From positions 211,031,138 to 211,095,137 of the forward strand of contig JAUPFV010000001.1 in NCBI GenBank assembly GCA_036936605.1: DNA of 64,000 bases. Direction: 5' to 3'. Under the pieces are notes generated by a model. That model ran no database searches. It saw only the letters and a program-made list of their open reading frames with translations, and had not been told where the DNA came from. Shown here piece by piece: positions 45,029 to 57,458 of the stretch. The translations under genes were made by a program, and so were the position numbers. Numbering within the stretch: the first letter of the stretch is position 1; the number at the start of each line of letters is the position of its first letter. The stretch comes from Limnanthes douglasii subsp. nivea (lineage: Eukaryota; Streptophyta; Magnoliopsida; Brassicales; Limnanthaceae).

Positions 45029-47575
45029 ATGAAAAAATCACCAACTACGAAAAAACTTGTTTTTAGCCTCTACGATTACTTGTGTATGAGTGAAAGGGCT
45101 GCTAAGTATCATGCAACAGAGGTGATAGATAATTCTCCATAATTTTCAACTCAAACCACTAGATATAGTAACTTCAAACATGACTAAAACTCTTATGGAT
45201 TTCAAAGTTCATAAACACCGGTTATTGATTCTTGCTCATCAAAACCTTACTCACGAATACCACATTGAAATCCTTCTCCAGTACTTTGGGATTCCACAAC
45301 AGTTCCTCCTTAAAATAATTACAAAGTAAAAAAGAGTGTATCTTTCCACATAGAATCAGAAAACTCTACATCGTATGTCAAAATTACCCCTACCTCGAAG
45401 TTTACATAAATAAACACCTCGAATTTGATCAGAAGTTCAACCTTCCCAAAACTTTCCTCCCTAAAAGAAATTTTTTGTAGCTATGAGAGATTTTGAAGAT
45501 GAAAATACTCCAAAAAATTCTAAAGAGAAAAACATAGAGAGTCCTACACCATATTCTCCTTCCCCAAAAGATATTGTTGAGACCTACCGAGTGACAAGCT
45601 CTAATACTCCTCAACTGCGAGATGAAGCTTCCAAAGAGGACAAAGAATTATATGAGAGGACAATACCGGATTCCAATGTCTAAACTACAAAAAGCGGCGT
45701 TGCTTCCAAAATCGAGGATAATGTTTCGAAGAAAGTGGCAGCAGAGAAAAAAATGGGCCAGTTGAGCTTTCTGAAGATGTTGTTGTCATTCTAAGCGTAA
45801 AGTTAAAACCAGTATTTCCTGAATATATCATGGTGCTGAAGGATGTGCCATATGACTATTATAGTTAAGTTCTTTTCGGACGTCTAGGGAAACAATGGGG
45901 ACTGCCAGATAATGTAGTGTTTCGACTACCAGAGTCAAGAGAGACTCCCCTTTCACGTGGAGCAAATGAATTAGTGGTCTACCCTGAGATCATCAACTGG
46001 GGACTTCAGTTTCCAATATACCCCATGATTGTGGATTACTTCAAACTCATAAACCTATGCCCCACCCAGGCACGCCCAAATTTGTGGTTCACCCTTATGT
46101 ATGTCATCATGGCTTCGAGACTGGGTTAGATTCCTCTTTCTATAAAATATTTCTGTGAAATGATGGGTTTGTCAAAGAATCCAGTCCTACATTTTTGCTA
46201 TCTTACCTTCGAAGACGACTGCAAGATAATTGATGATCTCAACAAAGATGATAAGTTTTGGAAACAAAGATTCTTCTTTATTTCTGGAGCCGGAGAGAAT
46301 GACAAATAAATTTCCAAAGAGAATCCCTCAAAACTCAATTGTTTGGACAAGTAGAAGTAAGTTAATCGAACTTTTCACTTTTTTATTTTATATTTCAACT
46401 TGTTTTTTTATACATATCGTTTATTGCATATAAAGATTCTGATGAGGTATAAAGCCCGTAAGAGGAAAACCAAAGATATTTTTGCTTGACTATCTATATG
46501 GGTATAGAATGCATGGGGTAATGAATTCTGTAATGCTTTATGCTCATTAGTTTTGTCACCATTCATGTATGGAAAATATTCTCGAAAACTATCATTTCCG
46601 ATGAAGAACTAATGGAGCCCCCTAATGATGTTTTGACAAGTTTATTAGCACCTAATTTGAAAGTTATACTCCCAGCTCGTAACCGATCTCAAAGACACTG
46701 GCCACAAAGAAAAAAGGTAAAAAGAAAAGAAAAAGGTGTCAACTCTTCGACAAATTCAAATCCTCAGAGAAAACAATGACAACCTAAAAGGAAAACCAGC
46801 AAAACATAAATCCTCATAATTGAAGAAAGAATAAAGGGTGAATCCTCTCTAAAAAGAAAGAATACCATTGCTTCGAAAAATAGTAAAAAATCCTTGAAAA
46901 ATCTTGCAAAGACTTTAAAGGAAAAAAGATGACGCCTTGCAATGCTAATGTCGAGGAGACTGAATAAATTATGCTAACATAACCCTAAGAGAATGACAAC
47001 TTCATCAACAATGAAAATATTGGCGAAGATGAAATTCAAGAACTGTATAATAATATGGATCACGAAGTTCAATGGATCAAGAAACACTCAAACAATTTGT
47101 TGATCAACTGCTCTTAGGCCTTATAGAAATCATCCAAGTCCTCCTACTTCTCTTATTATACATATGGAAGATTATTCAGAAAAGGAATAAGATATTCTTC
47201 AACCATTTTTGAATCTTTAAAAAGTAGCAAATACCTTGAGCATATAAATTACGTCTGCTCGAAATAAACTCGAGACTATGGCTAAAATATGATTTGGTAC
47301 AAAAAGGATGTTGTATGAGAGAAACATATGAAGGAAATTTTTGGTTGGAAAATACTTGATCAATTTCAAAGTTTCCAAGCTGGTAGGTCAAAGTTCATAA
47401 TCGAATCAATCCATCTCGAACGTCATTTGAGAGTTGTTCATGAACAAGAAACAACCGTTCTGAAGACTTCTTATCAGGGTGAGCTAATTGAGCTGAAGGC
47501 AAAACATCCGATGGAAATATTTGACGAGAAAAATAGGTACTCATCTCTTCAAGACTCTCTTACCAAAAGGGTTTC
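45029..47575 (+). pseudogene. antisense-ORF gene, PF04195-like, copy 2
   Basis: It starts MKKSPTTKKLVFSLYDYL at 45,029. 45,483-45,683 gives MRDFEDENTPKNSKE and an acidic Ser/Pro region. 45,917-46,129 holds the PF04195-like core (VVYPEIINWGLQFPIYPMIV, LCPTQARPNLWFTLMYVIMA). About 46,250 holds FWKQRFFFISGAGENDK. A stretch at about 46,355-46,440 looks like an intron with GTAAGT at its 5' side. 46,600-46,780 is Lys-rich. 47,328-47,585 is a coiled coil. Multiple stops. No pol of the same element lies beside it; copy 3 follows in tandem. Confidence 0.7.
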
Positions 47576-49235
47576 TTCACTTTAGTTTATGATAAAATCA
47601 CCAACTACGAAAAAACTTGTTTTTAGCCTCTATGATTACTTGCGTATGAGCAAAAGGGTTGCTGAGTATCGTGCAACATAGGTGATAGATAATTCTCATA
47701 ATTTTCAACTCAAACCACTATATATAGTAACTTCAAACATGTTTAGAACTCTTATGGGTTTCAACGTTCATAAACACCAGTTCTTGATTCCTGGTCATCA
47801 AAACCTTACTCACGAATACCACATTAAAATCCTTCTCCAGTACTTTGGGATTCCACAACAGTTCTTCCTCAAAATAATTGCAAAGTAAAAAAGAGCGTAT
47901 CTTTCCACATAGAATAAAAAAAGTCTACATCGTTTGTCAAAATTACCAATAAACACCTCGAATTTGATCAGAAGTTCAACCTTCCCAAAAGTTTCCTCCC
48001 TAAAAGAAATTTTTTGTAGCTATGAGAGATGTCGAAGATGAAAATACTCCACAAAATTCTGTAAAGAAAAACATAGAGAATCCTGCACCATATTCTCCTT
48101 CCCCAAAAGATATTGTTGAGACCAACTGAGCGACAAGCTCTAATACTCCTCAACTGCGAGATGAAGCTTCCAAAGAGGACAAAGAATCATAAGAGAGGAC
48201 AATACCAGATCCCAATGTCGAAACTTCAAAAAGCGGCGTTACGTACAAAATCGAGGAAGGCTTCGGAGAAAGTGGCAGCAGAGAAAAAAAAAGGGCGTTA
48301 CTTCCAAAATCGAGGAAGATGCTTCGAAGAAAGTGGCAGCAGAGAAAAAAAAAGGGCCAGTTGATCTTTCTGAAGATATTGTCATTCTAAACGTAAAGTT
48401 AAAACTGAGTATTTCCTAAATATATCATGGTGCTGAAGAATGTGCCATATAACTATTATAGTTAAGCTCTTTTCAGACGTCTAGGGAAACAATGGGGACT
48501 GCAGATAATGTAGTGCTTCGACTACCAGAGTCAAAAGAGACTCCCCTTTCACGTTGAGCAAATGAATTAGTGATCTACCCCGAGATCATCAATTGGGGAC
48601 ATCAGTTTCCACTATACCCCATGATCGTGGAGTACTTCCAACTGCTAAACCTGCCCGTCCAAATTTGTGGTTCACCCTTATGTATGTCATCATGGCTTCG
48701 AGACAGCATAAAATTCATTTTTCTATGAAATATTTCATTGCAATAATGAGTTTGTCAAAGAATCCTGCTATTTCACCCTCACATTCAAGATAATTGATGA
48801 CCTCAACAAAATTGATAAGTTTTGGAAACAAAAGATTTTCTTTATTTTTGGAGCAGGAGAGAATGATAGAAATTTCCACGGAGAATCCTTCAAAACTTAA
48901 TGGTTTAGACAAGTAGGACGAGAATCCATCAAAACTTAATTGTTTAGAAGTAAGTTGATCCAACTTTTCACTTTTTCATTTAATATTTCAACTTGTTTTT
49001 TATACAAGTCGTTTATTGCATATAAAGATTCCGATGAGGTATAAAGCCCATAAAAGACGACCAAAGATATTTTTGCTTGACTATCTATATGGGTATAAAA
49101 GTATAAAATGCATAGGGTAATGAATTCTGTAATGCTCTATGCTCATTAATTTTGACACCATTCAATTAGGGAAAATCTCCTCGGAAACTATCATTTCCGA
49201 TGAAGGACTAATAGAGCCTCCTAATGATGTCCTAC
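47576..49235 (+). pseudogene. antisense-ORF gene, PF04195-like, copy 3 (tandem partial duplicate)
   Basis: Starts again with the sequence around the ATG (47,589, now ATGATAAAATC) immediately after the coiled-coil part of copy 2. It includes NFQLKPLYIVTSN and GHQNLTHEYHIKILLQYFGI (47,682-47,888), and the PF04195-like part (about 48,570-48,900), with more indels than copy 2. It ends at about 49,235 at the equivalent of 46,630 in copy 2, where block B begins. A 59-bp internal tandem duplication lies at 48,236-48,354. Confidence 0.7.
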
Positions 49236-49589
49236 TCATACAGGACAGCCAGTTCAGTTTCTGCTATTACCATCTCTTAAATATTCATGGTTGGTGGATA
49301 ATGAGCATGAATGTGTATTTTGAGTTATTTGGGGGTGTTGTATCAATATAGGTATATTGAAAAAAATGTTTATTGCTGCATAGTTTGGAGCTTGCATTGG
49401 ATGGTGGTTCAGTGAATCTGAGGATGAGAAGGCCATTCCTGTTGGATGATATTGAATGGACACAAAAAAAGATAATGTCGGAGAAGGTATGGAATTTTGG
49501 AAACGAAAAATGGAACATATGAAAAGCATCAAAATCAAAAACTATAGGACATCCGAATGCACAAAACTCAAACGAAATAAGAAGGACGT

Positions 49590-50180
49590 GCCAGAATATC
49601 AGTCCTAGGTCGATGTAGGCAACGTACAGCGCTAAGTACACTATGAATACAAGTGTACCAGAGACTCTAATTTATTGCCATTTCACATACACAAACAAAC
49701 ATCCATCCATATACAAAGGCTCATACTTAAGTGTATAGATTGCATCAACAAGCCCAATCAATTCAATGAAGCTCTCAAAGTTTGATGGTATAAGTTTAGT
49801 CATCACTGCCTTTTCAATTTCAAAAAATAAAAACAATTGACGTCGAGACGTTTGAATTCATACATACAAACAACTAACGAACGATAAGGGGAACTATACA
49901 TGCTATTGAGTTAAGGGCATCAGACCTTACAACCCCAATCCAAAGCACCATACAATAAAATAACAATCGGAAAGACGGCCTCAGAGAAAGAAATAAGATG
50001 ATTTATGCATCAGAGAAGTAATCTCAGATGGTACGGACAAATCTAATACATCATCGGCCTTACCTAGTTATCAATAAAATTGAAATAATCGGAAAATCTG
50101 AACGAAGATGAAACATTACGTGGACTTCACAAGTTACCTGCGTTGATGATGTATGCAGTACAGACACAAAGGAAGGAGAC
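49590..50180 (-). ncRNA. probable snoRNA-gene primary transcript region, copy 3
   Basis: Equivalent to 12,228-12,810, including both hairpin-forming segments near 49,600-49,665. It has the longer form between hairpins and snoRNA (about 49,855-49,885), which is shortened in copy 1. Confidence 0.45.
49977..50059 (-). ncRNA. box C/D snoRNA candidate, copy 3 (83 nt)
   Basis: Same length, GGCC ends and boxes as copies 1 and 2. One difference is visible by eye (AGTTCTC region: G for C at about 50,018), near the C' box and outside the D and D' boxes. Confidence 0.6.
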
Positions 50181-50290
50181 GGAATATATAGGAGGAGTCA
50201 ACACAGAGATAGAAAACCCTACACTCTGAACTTTGGGCTTTTTTACATTCACAGACTAAGGCCCAAATTGACTAAGGCCCAAATTACCGA
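50181..50290 (-). promoter_or_regulatory. snoRNA-gene promoter, copy 3 (site II duplicated)
   Basis: TATA at 50,181-50,190. Telo-box changed to AAACCCTACA. The distal site II element occurs twice (GGCCCAAATT at about 50,260 and 50,277) through a 17-bp tandem duplication absent from copies 1 and 2. Confidence 0.5.
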
Positions 50291-50520
50291 TTGAAGTTCG
50301 CTTTCATATTCCACAGCTTTTTCCAATTGACCCAAAATACTCTCTTCAGAATTATATTTGAATTATGTTAAAGGTGAAAATGTATTAATTAACAAAATAT
50401 GACGGTGTGATGATTTAGAGAGAATCTAGCCTAATAGCTTCCCTATGGGAAGAATTCCTTCAAGATTGAATTAAGAAGGATCTATTTTTCTTTTTCTTTT
50501 TGAATTTGTGGTTTTTTATC

Positions 50521-51803
50521 ATGGATTTTTCTATGAATGCCTTCATTAACATTGAAAAGTTTCATTCTCTTCATCAAGAAAATGTGCTCACTAGATCCAA
50601 GAAATCTTATGTTGAAATTGTTAGACAAAGCTCCTCTGATATTAAACTAGATATCAAGCCAGAATTTTGCAAAGAAACAGTTGATCACTGTACTATCCAA
50701 TACTCTAAAGATACTAAGGAGTTTCTTCTCCAGAAATCTACCATTACGATTGTTGGAAAGTTCAGCGAAGGAATCCCGAGAAAATCTGTTTTAGAATGTT
50801 TTCTTCATTCTTTTAAATTCAAAGGTGCATACACGTTTATCAGCTATGATTCGCACCACGTCTTTATAAAATTTAACCTAAAAGAAGACGTTAGCAATAT
50901 CTGGTCTAAGAACGTTTGGAACGTCGATTGAAAGATCATGAGAATACTTTGATGGAACTCAGAATTCAATAAACGTTTCGAAAATCCAAAGACCCTGGTG
51001 TGGGTTCCTTTGAAAGAGTTCCAGAGTTCATGTACAACAAATCTGTAATAAAATACTTGGCTTCAACAATTGGAACTCCCTACAAAATAATTGTCCCTGC
51101 CAGTAACAAAGCTGCCATGAACGCGTGTTTTGCCCATGTCGAACTTGACGTTTCAAGAAGCCTTAAATATAGACTCTGGATAGGCTTTGGATCCAATGAC
51201 GGCTATTGAATCAACTTAAGCCATAAGAATGTGCCATCTTATTGTAACGTGTGTTAACATATTGGTCATAAAGACGAGGATTGTAAAAAAACTGAAAAGG
51301 CTGGTCATCAAGATAAAGAAGTTGAAAAGGTGGATGAACATACTGAGAGTGTAAAAGATAACACCAATCAAGAGATGAGAACATCCCAAAATGATAATGA
51401 AAAGACTAATCAAGAGACAAGAACATCTCAAAATGTTTCAAGCAACGTCCAAACTTTCAGTAAAGTCTACAGAAAAAAACTCAAATCTGTAATCACAAGA
51501 AAAGATAAAGATTTGATGACTAACGAACAAGATTACAATAGTCAGAATGCTGAATCTACTAAAAATAACATGGAAGTTATAGAAGTATTGCACAGACTTG
51601 ACCAAGATTTTGCTCAAAGCAATATTCAGATTGAAGAAAACAATATGACACCAATCTTTGAAAACGTTGGTAGTTGTGATGATTATCCAGGAAACTCATC
51701 CCACAACAGTGACTTTGGCAGCATCATCAGCAGCAAATTAAAGTCTGAAATGAAAAGAAGAAAATCCAAAAAGATTACGGTTAATTCTCTAACCAGAAAA
51801 TGA
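50521..51803 (+). pseudogene. LINE ORF1, broken (block B)
   Basis: The same DUF4283-like core as block A, but the first frame now ends earlier, at a TGA after NVWNVD (50,930). It shares with A the frameshift near 51,000, the stop after SNDGY and the stop inside the zinc knuckle (about 51,256), so these precede the duplication. The basic tail is 51,330-51,803. Confidence 0.85.
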
Positions 51804-51834
51804 GAAAAATTGAAACAAAAATCTTTATCAGACA

Positions 51835-52560
51835 ATGATAAGGATAACTAGTTGGAACGCTAGAGGTGTGAACAATAAGCCTACCTTGAGAAGGCTCTTT
51901 TCTATGGTTAAAGAAAACAAAATTAAGATATTGTCTATTCAGGAACCTATGGCTGATGCTGGTAAGATTAAGGGTGTTTCAGTTGTTCTTGGCTTCAAAA
52001 AGTTTTCAGCAAACTACTCTAATAAAGTGTGGATTCTTTGGGGTGAGGATGTGGAGATTAATATTGTTAAGGATCATGGTCAGTTATTACATATGGTGGT
52101 GACTTATCCTGGTTGTGATTTCAATGTCAACTTTACTGCTGTTTATGCCAAGAGTCAGCGCCTGCTTAGAATGGACCTTTGGGCTCAAATGATTTCTATT
52201 GCTTTCACTGATACTCCTTGGATTATAGCTGGTGATTTTAACGCCATTACTTGTTCTGATGATCAAGTGGGTTGTACTTCCTATAACTATGCTAGCACTA
52301 GTGATTTTAATGATGCTATTAGGCATTGCAAGCTTGAAGACGCAAGTTTTGTGGGTTCAAGATACACTTGGAACAGAAGTACTCGTTGGAAAAGACTTGA
52401 CAGAACTATGACTAATGAAAAGTGTATCAGTACCTTCAAAGAGACCCAGGTTTTTCACATGGTCAGAACTTGTTCTAACCATGCCCCTCTCTTAATTCAT
52501 TCTAACTATAATTTTATATATATCAATAGCAAGAAAAGTGTTAAATTTATCAATGCCTAG
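51835..52560 (+). pseudogene. LINE endonuclease with mutated SDH motif (block B)
   Basis: 241 codons, fully open, about 13 residue differences from block A. The catalytic motif reads CSNHAPLL: the Asp (15,097 in A) is Asn here (52,477-52,479). The other motifs (TSWNARG, SIQEP, AGDFNAI, SRYTWNR, LDR) are unchanged. The protein should therefore be inactive despite the open frame. Confidence 0.8.
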
Positions 52561-52673
52561 ACTAACGAGGATAGTTTTCTTAGCACCATTAGACAAAATT
52601 AGAGCATGAATTGTAAGGGGAACTCTAGCCAAGTTTTTTAGTACAAGTTAAGGAGGCTCCAAACCCAGGCAGA

Positions 52674-53140
52674 ATGAAGCTTAACGTCGACGGAGTGTGC
52701 AATTACTTCGGGGAAGCTAGTGGTGAAGTTCTGATCAGAGACTCTGGTGGAGACATTATACTTGGTACTGGAACGCTTCTCGGCAAGCTCAACCCTCTAT
52801 TTGCTGAAATCAGTGCCCTTCTTGAAGGCTTGATCATTTGCAAGCAAACAAACTGGATTGAAGTTGACGTTGAATCAGATAGCCTGATTCTTGTTAACCT
52901 CATCGCTAACAGAAACGAAGCCTGGTACCTTCAAGCTTCTATGGACATGTGCATAAATATAATTCACTCTAAGATGACCATTCGTTACATCTCTCGAATC
53001 CAAAATCAATGTTCTGATTGGATTGCTAAGAAAGTCCTTAGCAACAAGAAAAATCTTTACTTTTCTAGTGCTGATACTCCTAATTAATTAAGAACTATTG
53101 CTCTACTTGAAAGCCTTGGTTTGGGCTTCGTAACCTAAGT
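52674..53140 (+). pseudogene. LINE RNase H, prematurely stopped (block B)
   Basis: MKLNVDG, EISALLEGL, VESDSLILVNLI and SDWIAKKVL are kept; a new TAA after SSADTPN (53,085-53,087) removes the last 29 residues seen in block A. Confidence 0.75.
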
Positions 53141-53338
53141 TGAGGTGGTGTAGTTGAAGCTGCTTTTGCTTGGAAGGTAAGAGATTTCAGTTTGAATTTT
53201 TGGAGGGAATTTTGGGCGATTCCTTTTAAAAACTTTTTCCTTTAGTTCTTTTAATTGTACTTTCCTTCAAAGTAAACCTTAAACTCTGTAATTTGTTCAA
53301 TTAAGTAATACCTGCCAAAAGAATTATGTTAAAGGTGA

Positions 53339-54042
53339 CCAGGGGCTCAACTTTTTTTATCTAAGGTACAATTTTAGCGGAGAATAATTTATCTTTAATT
53401 TCTAATATCAAATTTATTTACTAATAACAATCTAAAATTTAAAAATACAATTAGGGATCAAACTTTAAATTAATCTTTACAAATAATTTTTTTTTTCTTA
53501 ATACTAGTATAATTCTAACATTTTTTATGTTTTTACCCATTAGTTTTGTTTTTAATACGAATAAAAATAAATCCATGAAATATATTTTATAGATTTTTCT
53601 TGTTGCAAAATTACGTGTAAATCGGTTGTGAATAGAAAACATACAATTGGGTTGCAAAAATAAAAGGAATTTAGTTTCTAAACAAGTCTAAAACAAAAAA
53701 AATAGTTGTTAAAATATGTGTAATTTAGTTGCTACAAAAATAATTTTTATTTAGTTGCTAAATTACATGTAGTTTGGTTACTAAATAAGTCAAAAATATA
53801 AATGTTGTTTAGTTGTTAAATTATACGTAATTTGGTTGCCAAAAAAATGTTATTTAGCTGTTGAATTACGTATTTCAGTTGCTAAATAAGTGTGAAAAAA
53901 GCAGTTGTTGTTTAGCTTCTAAATTACGTATAATATGGTTATGAAGTTGGCGTGGAAAACAAATCTCCAAACATATCACTCATGGATTTTGTTTTGTTCA
54001 TCTTTCAAAAATAGAAATATGATTTTTGAACTTTGTATGTTA
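53339..54042. repeat. module AT-rich part (block B)
   Basis: Equivalent to 15,959-16,666, with the same degenerate TTAGTTGCTAAATTACG repeats. No gene. Confidence 0.6.
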
Positions 54043-55250
54043 TGTTAAAGAAAGAACAAACAAATAAAAAATATAAAGGCGGCTAGGGTTTTATTATTTA
54101 AAAAGCTTACAAATTACATAGAGTATAAATTTGATATTAGTTGAGTGTAGAAATAATCTTTTCCTATCATATTCGCAATATGTTCCACAATATCTAATCG
54201 AAAAAATTCAACAATCAAGAGATACCAAATCCAAATAAAAAAATCAAATCCAAATAAAAAAATCAATCAAAATCTTAATCAAACCCCAAATCCAAAATCA
54301 TAATCAAACCAATTCCAAATTAAAAATCTCAGTCGAAATTTCAGTAGAAACCAAATCAAATACCAAAATCAAATCGAATACTCAATCAAATCCAAATCAG
54401 GATCAAGTCAAATCGAAGTCCAAACTCAAATTCAAATTCAAATTCAAACTCAAATCGAATCCAAATACAAATTGAAATCTAAACTCAAATAAAATTTAAA
54501 TCCAAATATTATTTTTCTGTGTAATAATCAAACCTCTTTTACCAATAAAAATCACTACACTGTTCCAGCAGTGATTTCTCATAACCGGTAGCACTTAATC
54601 ACAATCCCACTAATCATATTGAAGCCATAGATGTTCTGAACACGCCGTCCGAATTTAGCAAAAGCCGACACCGTTTGCCTTTCGATCGGACCGTTTGATT
54701 GTGGCTGCACACAATAGATCCAAAAAACGAAATTGTATCAAACAAAAAAATCAAGCTAAAGCATATCCAAAATTTTCAAACATATCCAATGCCAATATAA
54801 AATTTTATACCAATACGCAATCAAAATTTCCAAACAGATCCAATACACATACGCAATCAAAATTAACAAATGCGAATAATTGTTTTTTAAACTGATCCAA
54901 ATTTTCCAAACAGATCTGATACCAATACTCAATCCAATACCAACACGTAATCCAATACCAATACGCAATCTAAATTAACAGAATCAGCTCCAAAATTTCC
55001 AAACAATAAGTCGAAACAAAATACATGGCGAGCTCCACGAAACATGTGGATTCACTATGCTTCCCCGATCTAATCACTCCAAAGATCGAGCAAGCTCTGA
55101 TACGATGTTAAAGAAATAACAAACAAAGAGGAAATATAAAAGTGACTAGGATTTTATTATTTTGAAAGCTTACAAATTACATAGAGTATAAAACCTGTAT
55201 TTGTAAATAAAACATATGAGCTAATAGGTTTGGGCCTAATATCTCTAACA
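54043..55250 (-). mobile_element. TRIM, copy 4 (block B)
   Basis: 5' LTR 55,250-55,106 and 3' LTR beginning at 54,043. Target repeat TGTTA at 54,038-54,042 and 55,251-55,255. Primer-site-like TCGTATCAGAGC next to the 5' LTR. Confidence 0.8.
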
Positions 55251-55386
55251 TGTTATACTTTGAAAGATGTGGAGTTTCAAAGGTTAAAAATATAGTGTAG
55301 TAATTTTGGTCCATGGTTGAAGGTTGTACGTGTCGCATATATACTGTGTTTTTAAAGGTATTGTTGGTGTTAAGTAATGTAAAGTA

Positions 55387-55706
55387 TGATGGGGAGAAAA
55401 ACGGTCAATTTTAAGATTAGAAGTATTAGTTGTTAAGAGAAATAAATGTAATTGTCCTATCAGTGTATTTATTACTTAGTTAAAGGATAATGTCCAAAAA
55501 ATGTTAAAAGTAAGGGACCAATTTGTAACAATGGAATGACCACCTAGGAAATAAGTGGGGACCACCTCACCCACTATATAAGGGAAATCATTTATTCCCA
55601 GGTTGGTGGACATTCTTTAATAAATTCTCTCTTTCTACACTTTCCATTCTAGTCACATCATACACTAGATCGAAGATTCCTTTTTTAATGACATATTTAC
55701 TCATCA
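55387..55706 (+). repeat. 5' LTR of gypsy element (block B)
   Basis: 320 bp, starts TGATGGGGAG, ends CTCATCA; an 11-bp loss in the CTTTCTACTTTCTC stretch relative to A. TATA at about 55,576. Confidence 0.82.
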
Positions 55707-55777
55707 TTGGCGTCGTCTGTGAGAAACGTGATACCTGAAGGGCATCTTTTTCCTCAAAATCACGATTTAACTAAATT

Positions 55778-57440
55778 ATGAACGACGAAATGACTAGGGA
55801 AGGGATTTGGAGAGTTACATCCCGAGCTGGGTCGTTGTGTGAGGGTATAGAAATTCCCGACCATGATCACTATGCATAGGTTCGGGATAAGCGGTCAACT
55901 CTAATCATGACGAGAAGACAACTAATGGAAGATATCGCGAAATTGAACGCTGAGAATGAGAAAGCTTTGAATGAAAAAATGACCCGAGAATGGAAAGGCA
56001 AGAAGCATATGATTGACACCGACAGAGAAGAATCATCGAGTGGGAATCATAACAATAACATCTCCCGTGGCCGCGGTCATCGGGAACCAAAACCGGATCG
56101 GGAAATGGAAAGAAGGACCAAACGTAATTCAAAAGAGGATCGGGATAATTCTATTGATTTCACTTCAGACGAATCTTCGAGTAGAGAATCCCGACGCAGA
56201 ATCGGGTGAAATAAACTCACCAGTAAGAGTAAATCCCGACGTAGTAGGTCAAGGCTTTTTGACTTGCCAAAACTCAAGAAAGACATCACCGAGAAAAGAA
56301 CGTTGAATTCTCGCGATAAATAAGAAATGTTGACAACAAGTAGGGAGGAGCGGGCAGTGCTACCTCAAGTTCAATGGTAGCCATCGAGAAGCCAAACGCA
56401 CGGGTACAGGGTAAGAAACCAGTTTATCAACCCGAACAACGAGGGATTTTATGAGATCCTCACTGAGGGACTCGGCGGCGGTGCTTTCGGATTTGGACTT
56501 AATTTTAGAGCATCGCCACTGTCAGATGAAATACTGTCGGGACATCTTCCAAAGAGATTCGACATATCCAAATTAGAAAAGTACGACGGTAAAAAGGATC
56601 CAGATAACCATCTAGAGGCTTTCAAGAACTTTATGCTAAGTTTTGACAATGATGATAAGCTTCTGTATCGAGCCTTCTCGATGACCTTCAAAGATCGGGC
56701 CTCTAAGTGGTACAACAGGTTACTGCAGGGTTGTATTAAAAACTTCGGGATGTTTTAGGTGATCTTTCGGCAGCAGTTCGTCGGAAGCAAGAGTTTTCGA
56801 GCTAATGGGGGCATGATTGTCAACTACAGACAAAAATTGGGTGTGATCCTCAGATATTACACCAGATATTCTATCGATGCAAAAACGGATCTAGATTATT
56901 GCGAGGAAAATGTAGCTTTGACAGGATATCGGGTAGGACTGCTTCCGGGACCGATGAAGCAGACTGTCACCAAAAAGCAGGCGTTTACCTTTTCTGCCCT
57001 CTTTACTCATGTGGAAAAACAGATATTAATTGAGGAAACACAGGCGTCCGAACTGGCAACACAAATCCAGCAGAATGCGCAGGCCTCGACCGTTACAAAG
57101 CAGGGTACTCAGTCTTGCTATACCCCGCAGCCTCAACCGATGAGCACACTTCCCACGGCTGCTCACCCCACCCCGGTCAAGACTCAATCATCTCAAGCTC
57201 AAAAGACTAAACAGAATAATCAGGTGGTCACCCGACCCATTTCTAACAAGTGGATCCGACCTGCTTACTTTGCCGACCTAACTGAATGCGTATCTACCAT
57301 CTATGAGAAGACTAAAAAATAATGGAATCTACCATAGACCATTTCCCATCCCGACCCCTCGGGAGAGTAAGAATAACCGATATTGTAGATACCATGAGGA
57401 TGTAGGGCACGACACTAAAGATTGTATTTCTTTAAAAAAA
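55778..57440 (+). pseudogene. gypsy gag (block B)
   Basis: ATG at 55,778 and the same in-frame TAG (55,877) as block A. The charged region (55,907-56,209) ends at a TGA not present in A. The Retrotrans_gag core lies at about 56,560-56,720 (KYDGKKDPDNHL, KDRASKWYNRL), with the continuation at 56,759-57,322 (187 codons, longer than in A because the TGA after SNKWI is a CGA here). Zinc knuckle at 57,384-57,425. Confidence 0.83.
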
Positions 57441-57458
57441 ATAGGAAGTACAGATGCT

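Larger units (their letters stand above)
50378..53320 (+). mobile_element. L1-type LINE with reverse transcriptase deleted (block B)
   Basis: Flanked by identical 18-bp target repeats GAATTATGTTAAAGGTGA at 50,360-50,377 and 53,321-53,338. Same contents and same RT-deletion join (about 52,665) as in block A. Confidence 0.9.
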
